Below the pieces are notes generated by a model that had not been told where the DNA came from, made no database searches, and worked only from the letters and a program-made list of their open reading frames with translations. The translations under genes were made by a program, and so were the position numbers. Of a DNA stretch of 64,000 bases, positions 21,101-29,528 are shown piece by piece (positions within the stretch are counted from its first letter, which is position 1; every line of letters starts with the position of its first letter). Source of the stretch: Chrysophaeum taylorii (taxonomy: Eukaryota > Sar > Pelagophyceae > Pelagomonadales > Pelagomonadaceae); assembly GCA_029834535.1 (NCBI GenBank), contig JAQMWT010000361.1, positions 94,225-158,224 on the forward strand, given 5' to 3'.

Positions 21101-23676
21101 ACGGAGAAAGCGCGGACGACGTTCGAAGCAGAGTCCTCAATTCACTCGGATTGTCGTCTGTGTCTATGTGTGTGTGACCTTTTTCGTAATTCCTGTCTTG
21201 TCGCGCCGCCTGGGCGCGCCACGCACGGGGCGGGGCGCGTGTTTCGAGCGTCGCGTTTAAGAGTTCCCGGCGGTCTGTGTCTTGAGCTCGACCACAGGTT
21301 CGACGCGATTGTGGCAGAAATCGAGGAGGTGCCTGTCAGAGATTTTTTTGTCATTCGGTACTTCCCCGAACCGCCGCCGTTGCTCGAGAAAATTATGCGC
21401 GCAACGTGTGGTGTTTTGGGCGAGCCCGAATCGTGGAAATCGGCGCAGCTTTTGCTGTCTGCGAGCCAGCAAAATGCAGACGCGGGTGACAAAGAAGCAC
21501 TACTTGCTTCCTACGAAGTAAAGCTCAAGCACAAGCTTCAAAATTACGACGTCTGGAATGCTGATCTGGATGCCCACAGACGAGTCGCCGGAATTTTGGT
21601 AGATCCGCGATTTTCATCGACGCACCATCACGTAACATCCTACGGCGTTGTGCCGCCGCTCTTGGTGCGGCTCGTAAGAGCTGCCCACGCCTACGTCCTC
21701 CGGTCCAAGGCCATAAAAGAAACGAAACTTCAGTTGGAGGAGATCCAGAACGCGCTGCAAAACGCCGAGCTTCGGCGGAGCGAAGCAATCACGGAATCGG
21801 AACAAACAACCCTGCGGTACGAAGCGAAGAAGCGAGAACTCCACGAAACGGAAAGCACTGGACGAAGAACGGAGCGACGCGTCGAGAAAGTTAGGGAACT
21901 TGTGCTACAGTGCGAAGCCATGATCGAAGAATACAGATCCGACTCGGAAACCGAGGAGGATTACTACAAGGCGATCGACAAGCCGGACGTCTTGGCAACA
22001 ACTTTGGACGTCGTGTGCAGAACTGTCGAAAGATTCTCCACCAAGGCTAAGCTCGTCGGAGTGGCATTTGGTTTGGATCTGGACGAAGATAAGCTCGAGG
22101 CACAGAAGGCGATCCAAGCCGCCAAAGAGAGAATTCCAGTGGGTCACTTTTCATTGATGGAGTTTGCGAGGCACACCGTAATGAGCAGTGTCAGCATCAT
22201 CAGAATTTTGTTGTCGTGGCACTCGCGGGCGTGTCGTAGGCACCACCAGCCTATGTCTCAAATAGGACCCAACAACTCATTGATGCAGTGTGTGTGGTCG
22301 CGTTTATGACGTGCTCTTTGTAGGTCTCGTGGCTTCGAAAGCAGATCATCGGAAACTCGGAGTACTCTGGTGGAAAGTTAAGTTTACAGCAGTCGTTCGA
22401 CCCTACGCCGGCCGTCGAAATCATATGCAACGCGCTCAAAAATTACTGGCTCCCGGGAATCGATCTCGCCTTTGTCGACGTCTTGGTGCGCCATTTGTGG
22501 CTCGAAGAGGCGCGCGTCGCTGGCCGGAAAGCCGCGGTCGAAGCGTGGAATGCTGCGTTCGAGGATCCAGCTTCCATGGCAGTAAATGCTCGCACGAATT
22601 GGGTCATGTCTTCGAGTGCGCGGCGAGAAGCTGCCATCTGGGCTGAAGAACACCCTGTCGAAATCGTCGCTGCCGAGGCAGCCATCGCCGAAGCATTTGA
22701 AGCGGAGCACGAACCGACGGACGAGGGCGTGGCGCGCGCCGCATTGAGGATCCGCGACGACAGGGAGTTGGGTCCGGATGCCGTGTGCGGCGCGACGGTT
22801 TGGTGCAAGCTGCATCCCGAGTGGGTAGAAGCTGTGATGGACGACGAGTTCGACCTCGCGGCGGACTTCGAAGAAGAGCAGGCGACGCCTGCTTTAGCTG
22901 CCGCGCGGATTCTGGCCGGAATAACGGAAGACTTCGAGGACGATGACGGCAGGGACGCGCACAAGGCACGAGCCTGGGCGAATTCGCACATTGAGGAGCT
23001 CCGCGAAGCGGAGCAACAACTCGGTGACGAACTCGCGTCAAAGTTCGAGGAATTATTTTCTGAAGACGCGGCTGCAAAGGCGGTGCGCTCAATCGAGCCT
23101 GGCACTCCAGCGAGATTCCGCGCGGCCGGGCGTGCGTGGCGCGCGCGGCACCAACGCGAATTCAATGACGCGATGGAAGAGCGCGTCGCTCAACGCGAAT
23201 TGGAGGACCAAGACAATGCGTCTCAGATCGCCAGACTGAGAAAGAGGCTAGAAGAGAGACGGAAAATCGCGCAGCAGAGAGTAACGGCGAGAAACGCCCA
23301 GCTCGCGAGGGCCGACGAGAGGCTGCGAGTGGAACTCCAAGCCGCTAACGAAACAGAAAGACGTGGTGCGGAAGGCGACATAGATAGCCTCAAGGCCGAG
23401 TGTGTGCAACTACTGGAGTACCGAGTTTCTACCCATGCGCTCAAACTCCAGCACTGCGAAGAGCGACTCTGGTTTGTCCAAAGCGACAGGGCGTACCTCG
23501 TCTGCGCCGTGCCTTCTGCTCGCCCGTCGGACATCAGCGCCACCATTCAAAAACAGAAGATCCAGCACCTCCGTCTTCTTGACGCGCACCAAGCGGCATT
23601 CGCGGCCCAGCAAGCCACACTCCAACACCTTCGGACGCAGCTCAACGACCTCCACAACTTCACTCTAGACTGCTAG
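12136..23676 (+). CDS. Giant multidomain protein: LRR - IQ - C2 - IQ - Ig-like with zinc ribbon - MORN - dynein-stalk-like
   Basis: Predicted exons: 12136-12342, 12395-14374, 14470-16751, 17324-19795, 20063-20703, 20811-22177 and 22324-23676 (about 3,400 residues). Phases agree at each join. Domains in order: leucine-rich repeats (exons 1-2); IQ-rich helices (13.7-15.9 kb); a C2 domain near 16.44-16.75 kb (LRVRIIRAQDLRASDLSTSDPYV) whose last strand ALEIELQW is in exon 4; more IQ motifs; an Ig-like fold at 18.84-19.42 kb interrupted by a CPHC...CMNC ribbon and a coiled coil; MORN repeats across the 19796-20062 intron; then coiled coils around a stretch like the dynein microtubule-binding stalk (PPPLLEKIMRATCGVLGEPE, W-K-S-A). 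One more intron is likely at about 21155-21298. Less certain are the 572-nt intron 3 (donor GTGCGT or GTACGT) and intron 5. It may be two genes, but the C2 and MORN continuity argue for one. Likely a calmodulin- or centrin-binding microtubule scaffold; function is inferred. Confidence 0.7.
19858..19941 (+). repeat. Perfect 42-bp tandem duplication inside an intron
   Basis: Two identical 42-bp units (19858-19899 and 19900-19941) starting CGCGAAGTATCAGG lie inside the 267-nt intron between the MORN exons. A third partial CGCGA follows. The duplication makes this intron longer than the 40-60 nt typical here. Confidence 0.95.
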
Positions 23677-23931
23677 AGCAGCTCGTAGTATCGTAAGGTA
23701 GCTCCAGATGACGAGATAGATCTGAAATAAGAACAAACCCTCCGAGCACCAAGAGTTTGTCGCTCTTGCGACACTTCCCGCGGCCCGGCGCGAGGAATGC
23801 GGCGCTGTAATTAGCGTCAGGTGTTCCAAGGGTGCGCTCGCCGTTCGCCGACTCTCGGAGAAAAGAATTCAATCCACCAAGTTTTGAGGCGGCCTCGATG
23901 GCGGCGGCGACTTGCGATCGCGCGAAGCTTC
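23660..23931 (-). CDS. Possible C-terminal exon of an unrecognised minus-strand gene
   Basis: Reading from about 23931 leftwards gives a frame of coding-like composition (QVAAAIEAASKLGGLNSFL, then ANGERTLGTPDANYSAAFL) ending at a stop at 23660. It is preceded in frame by a TAG, which overlaps a possible acceptor, so it would be a spliced last exon. No upstream exon is convincing; the frame at 23869-24165 is a weak candidate. No family is recognised. It would overlap the 3' end of the giant gene by 17 bp. Confidence 0.25.
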
Positions 23932-24789
23932 TCTAGTCGAGTTGGTCCTCCGGCGCAAATCTTCGTCTGGTACCCATAAATTATACTTTGCTACATTCAG
24001 AGCGACAGTGTTGATCTCAATGGCCAGCTTGGCTTTTATGTTGTGCACTGTCCATGCGACAGTTCCTGGTTCGAGATATACACGTAGATAAGCAGGGCCG
24101 TTGCTGCCTGGATATTCCAGCGCCCGACCATGAAGTACCATCGCCCCGAGCACCCAGACAGACACTCTGGAGTTATTTTGAGTTCGTGAGCTTGATTAAC
24201 CCTGGTGCACAGCCCACCACAGTATCGCACGCAAGTTGTTCGTTTTCTGGTGGCATCTCCCCTGCGCGCTCATTTTTTACTGCTACATCCATAGCCGTCA
24301 TGTGCCCGCACCGCCGATCGTGCCATGCGTACTTATCACCTGGTCAACTGCCGACATCTCGGTGGTAGTTTATAAACGTCGAACTCCCACCATGGAGTCG
24401 CATTGCGCACGCACCAAAATTTTTACTATATAAAAAGCGTATCTCTGCGGACATAGAAGACGCGCAACACGAGTTTAATTGAGGGAATCCCCTCTCAGGG
24501 CCCGCCCTCTCTTCGCCTGCCCCGCGGCGATGACTCCGACTAGGCCCCGCCTTTCAGGCATCCCTCATGTCTTCGCACAACCCCCAAAGCCCCAGAGCGA
24601 GAATCCTCCGCCTTTCCGGCACCCATTCACGTCTCCACACAACCCGCCAAAAAAGCCTCTCAACACCCGCACCCCTCCTCTTAGCAGTCGACTTTCCAAC
24701 CCCCCCCCCTTTCAAGAGGCCAACGATCCCCTCGATATGTATTAACCCGGAAAAAACTCCAAAAAAAAGGAGCACACAAGCGCGCATCG
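23932..24789. other. Gene-poor spacer with a TATA-like string
   Basis: No convincing coding region. TACTATATAAAAAGCG at about 24423-24438 on the plus strand is the best TATA-like string in the window, yet no plus-strand gene follows it closely; it could serve an unseen non-coding RNA or be chance. Downstream, 24480-24780 is Pro/Thr-rich in all plus frames, a composition effect. Confidence 0.35.
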
Positions 24790-25887
24790 TCACTCGCGCG
24801 GTTGTGAGGGCGATGCAGGCCACTTTTCTTCGTCAAAGCGGGAAGAAGAAGAAGAAGAAGAAGGGAGATCGGGGGGCATCGTAGTTGGAGGGAGCCAGCG
24901 CGCAAAGTGGAGTTGCGCGGTCGGTACTTCCTCGACCGAGGCAAGGAAATACCAGGTCTTGACGATTGGATCCCATCGCGCGCCCTTTGCCTTAGCATCC
25001 TCTTTTTCCGAGTACGGGCAGTTGAGGTCTATTCGCACGAGCGTGCCGGACGGGACCTGGATGCCTCCCTTGGCGACGTCGTCGTCGTCGGTTGCGTTTT
25101 GGGGGGATGGCCGGAGAACGCCGGTTGCCCAATCGATGGGTTCGAGATGTCGTTTCTCGAGCTCGATGTTGGCCTTGGTGAAATGGCCTGACCCAAAAAA
25201 GCCGCGTCGCGCCGAGAGCGGGCTCGGGTGCGGGGCTTCGAGCGCGATTGTCGTCGAGGCAGCGTCGAGGAGGCCGCCGACTTTCTTGCGCGCGTGGGCG
25301 CCCCAGAGCAGAAAGATGACGCCGCGCGGCACGAGCGCGGCGACGACCGCGTCGCTGAACTCTTCCCAGCCGCGGTCCTTATGGCTCGTCGGCTGGCCGG
25401 CTCTCACGGTGAGCAACGTGTTAAGAAGCAAGACGCCTCGCGAAGCCCACGGCGACAGGTCCCCGGCGTCGTCGTCGCGCTCGGGCAAGCTGAGGTCTCG
25501 CCGGAGCTCCTTGAGAATGTTGCGAAGTGACGGCGGCGTTGGGCACTCGCCAGCGACGGAGAACGCGAGACCGTCCGCTTGCCCCGGGCCGTGGTACGGG
25601 TCCTGGCCGACGATGACGACGCGAACGTCGTCAAAGTCAACCTCCCGCAGCGCCCGCAGCGTCCGGTCCGGCGGTGGGTACACCGTGTGCGCCGCGCGCT
25701 CCTTCGCGACAAATGCGCGCAGCGCGGCGTGTCGTTCCGTCGACAGCTCTTCCGCGAGCACTGACGACCACTTGGGCGGCAAACCCCACTCGTCTACGGC
25801 GGCGCCGTGTCGGACGACGTTCTGGCTTCGAAGAATGGGAGCCAGCAGCACCGAGCTCCGCCTCGCGAACGACAGCAACTTGCGCAT
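24790..25887 (-). CDS. UNG: Uracil-DNA glycosylase family 1 with a C-terminal DUF5710-like domain
   Basis: A 365-residue frame from ATG 25887. Family-1 motifs are intact: the water-activating block GQDPYHGPGQADGLAFSV, LLLNTLLTV, the uracil-pocket region IFLLWGAHA, and the HPSPLSARRGFFGSGHF loop. Residues 1-25 (MRKLLSFARRSSVLLAPILR) are a good mitochondrial presequence. After the catalytic domain, near residues 288-330, comes RIDLNCPYSEKEDAKAKGAR followed by WDPIVKTWYF. This matches the small DUF5710 module seen in bacterial and phage DNA-metabolism proteins. The tail is Ser-rich. It removes uracil from DNA as the first step of base excision repair, probably in mitochondria. The extra module is not part of standard UNG. 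Confidence 0.92.
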   Translation of the reverse strand: MRKLLSFARRSSVLLAPILRSQNVVRHGAAVDEWGLPPKWSSVLAEELSTERHAALRAFVAKERAAHTVYPPPDRTLRALREVDFDDVRVVIVGQDPYHGPGQADGLAFSVAGECPTPPSLRNILKELRRDLSLPERDDDAGDLSPWASRGVLLLNTLLTVRAGQPTSHKDRGWEEFSDAVVAALVPRGVIFLLWGAHARKKVGGLLDAASTTIALEAPHPSPLSARRGFFGSGHFTKANIELEKRHLEPIDWATGVLRPSPQNATDDDDVAKGGIQVPSGTLVRIDLNCPYSEKEDAKAKGARWDPIVKTWYFLASVEEVPTAQLHFARWLPPTTMPPDLPSSSSSSSRFDEEKWPASPSQPRE

Positions 25888-26125
25888 CGGTACGTGTCGC
25901 TTACCCCCTATAGCGAGGATAGCTGGGGCGGCACGAAAAGCGCCGTCGTCTAGTCCACGACAGGCACCGAAGCGTGTGAAGAAAGGCCGCTACACTACCC
26001 CCCGGCCGTCGCAAATTAGGACCCCAGTACGCCACGGATACTCAGCCACTTGCGCTTTATTCTTCTGGCTCTGCCAGCCTGGAGGTTGGTTTTCAGTAGG
26101 ATTCGTAGAAGACTCAGTGAATCTC

Positions 26126-27332
26126 CTAGAGTTCCCCGTCCGGCGGGTCCCACGTCGTGCGCCGAGCGTGGCGCCGTCGCGGGACCTCCTCTCCAGGTTC
26201 GTCGTCGCCGAGGTAGTTGTGGAAGAAGGTCGGTCGCCAGGCTGTGTCGAACTCGTGGTGGAAGAGGACGCGATCTTGCCTAGCGGAGGACCACGACTCG
26301 GGGAGAAAAAGCCAACGACGCACCATCGCTCCTGGAGGTGCCCGCAGCCTCGGCTGCGAAAAAAGCAGTAGGGCATGACGAGGACGTCGGCGCCGACTTG
26401 AGAGACGACGTCCCAGGTCGAAGCGTCGTCGGCGCGCTCACCCGCGGCTTCCCGAAGTGCGCGAAGGGACGCGGGGGGGCTGGCGGGCGTCGCGCGTTTC
26501 GCGTAGGACAAGAGCGCGTCGCCTAGCATGGCCGGGCCCGTGAGGTCGAGGACCGGAACGGAGCCTCCTTTGGCGCAAAACACTCCACGCGTGCCACGAC
26601 ACCGGTCGGCGAACGCACGCCTCTCGATAAACCGCAGGACTCGATCCGAGGCCTCGAGAAGAGCGGCCAGCGCGAGCGCGTGGCGCGGAGCACATGCCAC
26701 GGCCCAGTTGAGCGGGGACGACGGCTCGTCTTTGACGGCACCCTCCCACGCCAGCAAGCAGGACGGCGTCCTCGCGAGGGTCGGAAGACTATCGACGTCG
26801 TCGAGACACGCGACGTCGGCGTCCAGCCACCAGCCGCCGACGAGCCACAGGAGTGCGAGCCGTGCCATGTCAGCGCGCGCGACTGGCACGTCCTGCATCG
26901 CGTCCGTCGCGCGGCGGATCTTGGCCGCGCCCGTCAAGTTCGCGGCCAAGCTCAAGGCGCCGTCGATGCCCGAGTCGTCGTAGTAGAACGTTTTGTACCC
27001 CGGGTTGACTGCTGCGCACTTCAGCTGGTTCCGGGCAACGCGCGTCGCCCGAGCGTTGTGCACGAGCACCGAAGCATTTTCGAGCTCGCGGGCGCCGTAC
27101 TTGTGACTTCCTGCGAGGGGAGCTCACCGACGTTCGACACAGGACACTTGCGATGGAGGATGCGAGGGATGCCGCCCTGCGAGACGCTATACGAGCAAGC
27201 ATCTTGATTATCAGTCCGCCACACCGGCCGCCCTCGCTCCAGCGATGCTCTATTGTCGAGCTCGCTGAACTCCAACCGGCTGCACGCTCGGTCGTCACCA
27301 ACGGCGCTCGCGAGGATCAAGAGTAGTATCAT
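26126..27332 (-). CDS. GT32-like (Och1/Gly_transf_sug) glycosyltransferase, secretory
   Basis: The start ATG 27332 gives a signal peptide (MILLLILASAVG), then GGIPRILHRKC, the usual opening of the GT32 catalytic domain. After a frame change near 27111-27127 the fold continues: NPGYKTFYYDD, then VARADMARLALLWLVGGWWL and the DXD motif DADVACLDD. A 44-nt intron at 26280-26323 (GTGCGT...CGCTAG) joins HLQERW to QDRVLFHHEFDTAWRP, restoring the family's C-terminal H-x-x-x-x-W part and ending at 26126. Unspliced, the tail is Ser/Thr/Arg junk. The frame change is explained either by one missing G (27111-27114 region) or by a 17-nt GTGAG...CAG intron. It transfers a hexose to a glycan in ER/Golgi; donor and acceptor unknown. 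Confidence 0.75.
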
Positions 27333-28371
27333 TCTTACCCCCGATCGGATCTTCACAGTCGTCGCCACTGGCAAACGGTGCTTGTTGGGCCGGATTATCC
27401 ACCTCGCGAGCATACACAAATGAAACTAAGGAGGTAGTAAGCCTCGCGGCCGTCGTCCCGTTTGTCGTCTTTCTTCGCGATTCTGGCTCTTTCAGCCTGG
27501 GAATTGATTTCCGTAAGTTTATGGGCACTAAGTTTGGCAATCTTGCTGCACGGATCAAAACATGTTTAGGATGTGATGTATCGTGCTGCTGCGACGGCTT
27601 CGTAGCATTGTCTTCCGCAGTCTCTCTGTGCTCCTTTTGTTCGCCGGCCTCCTCATCTCCTGCTCCTTCGTCGAGTCGACATGTAAACCACTGTCTCCTT
27701 GACTCGCCTTTTTTTTTCTTCTTTCGCTCGCACCTACTCTTCTCCGTCCTGTAGTCTCTCCGTGCGATCTCTTCTTCTGCATTGCCATTTTTTATATTTC
27801 CCAGCTTCATGTTTCATCGCCCTCAACTTTTCATCGCCCTCAACTTTTATTTCCTTCTTGCTGCCATAAAAACAACAATAATGACAAGACCACTCCGCGG
27901 CCTTCCTCCTTCTGAGACTATTGGAGGAGCCGAGAAGCTGCTTGCCACAATATAAAACAAAAGAAACACCCATGGGGCAGGAGGAGCCCAAGCAAAAGAA
28001 GCCAGTTAATTATCAAAAGAGGCGATTGCAAAAGGTGGGCGGGGAGGAGAGCACTGGAATTGTACCTATAACAAGTATCCGAGTTCGAGTGTCTACAAGT
28101 ATGACGAGGGGAGCACAGGGGACGGAGAAGCGAACGATGGTATGGTGGCGATCACAGACGCCCGGCGACTAGCATCGCGGCACGACTTTAGTAGTAGCCA
28201 GGACGCGCGCTCAGGCAGCAGGAGCATCGAAGGCGCGTTAGTGACCGCGGAGAAAATATACTAACGTGGGGACAGAGATGATGGCATGCGACGACGGCGA
28301 CGAAAGATGGTCCCATCACTGCAATTCTCCCAGAGCTGCCGTTGCCCCGCGAAAAGAAAGCGAATACTACG
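27333..28371. other. Spacer without recognised gene
   Basis: About 1 kb between two minus-strand genes. It contains a 17-bp tandem duplication (CATCGCCCTCAACTTTT, twice, near 27809-27842). Frames such as the one at 27555-27788 are Arg/Lys-rich and lack domain pattern. Confidence 0.4.
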
Positions 28372-29528
28372 TTAGACCTTGCCCGGGCTGTCCGCGAGGG
28401 ATGGTGGTGCGCTTGGTTTTGCCTGGCGCTCGGCCTTGTCGCGCTGGGCGCACTGCTGGTACGCGACCGAAGAAACGATGCAGATGACTATCGAAAACTG
28501 GGCGTAGAGGGATGCGTGGTGATTCCAAACTAAGACGTTCATCAAGATTGTCGCGAGCTTGCAGGCGACTCCAAGCACGGTGAACTGCGTCGCCGAAATC
28601 GCAGAACGAGTTCCCCATCCCGCGAAGGAGATGCCCGTCCCGAGGACACACGACAAGAACAGGGGGAGCACGGCGCTGATGGTTGGCTCTGGAGACGTCC
28701 GCGACAGAGGGGTCGCTTTGGGTATCAAGCCAGCGACGCGCGCGATTTCTGTAAATTCGCCGGTACAGATCGACGCGAACGGAAAGATGAAGAGCGCGAT
28801 CGTATTTTGGTACAGGACGAGTCCCCACGTGCTTAGCCCGATAGTCGAGGTGATGTGCTTGGCGTAGACCATCTCGGTCACGATGACGACGAGGTAGACG
28901 GCCGCCCATACGTAGCCGGCGACGTTGAAGTTTGTGTCGTCGTAGGCATACGTCGCCGCGCCGATCGCGATCATGACCAAGCATATCACCGTCCGTAAGC
29001 TTGGCATCGGCTCGCGCCGAATGATCGTGTCGACGCAAGCGACCAGCAGCGGCGCGAGCGACCGGAACGCGACGAACGTCTCGACCGTCGAGTACTGGAG
29101 AACCTTTCCGTTGGTGAAGATCGCGAGGTAGAAAATTATGTTGATGGGCGCCATCCTGACCAGTTTGTCCTTTTCGAGCGGCCTAAGGGCGCGGGTCTTC
29201 TGAATAGCGACGAAAGTTCTCGAGACCGCACTCGACTGTGAGAACATCGAGCTTGCCGAGCACGTAAACGAAAAGCGCCGTCGCCTGCGTGCGTCGACCT
29301 CGGCCCGCACATACGTCTCATGGGCCGCACCAGAAACTGGCAGGCCGTCACGACCCCTGGGAATGGCACCCACAAGATAGCCCATTTGTTGACGATCGAG
29401 AGGGACGACGAGCACGACGCGTAGAGAACCACGAGCGCTACGACTCGCTCCGGCGAGCTTTTGTCCGGATTTCCGCGGGTCACCTCAGCGGTAAGCGGTA
29501 CGCCTTTCGCCCCCATGGTCCTTGTCAT
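28372..29528 (-). CDS. Nucleotide-sugar transporter (NST/TPT family), three exons
   Basis: Exons 29528-29331, 29284-29237 and 29199-28372 (357 residues), introns 46 nt (GTGCGG...CGCAG) and 37 nt (GTCGAG...TTCAG), all between codons. About ten hydrophobic helices. Helix 1 reads VVALVVLYASCSSSLSIVNKW, with the conserved N-K, followed by the P-F-P/F-P-G turn and a Q before intron 1. After intron 2 come KDKLVRMAPINIIFYLAIFTN and TVETFVAFRSLAPLLVACVD, as in GDP-mannose/GDP-fucose-type carriers of the Golgi. The segment IGLSTWGLVLYQNTIAL and GVACKLATILMN fit the second half. The exact sugar cannot be assigned, as a clear G-A-L-N-K motif is absent. Start could also be ATG 29516. Confidence 0.8.

Noticed and set aside
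24423-24438. TATATAAAAAG as a promoter of a plus-strand gene
   Set aside because: No plus-strand gene follows and the nearest coding sequence is on the minus strand; kept only as a note in the spacer entry.
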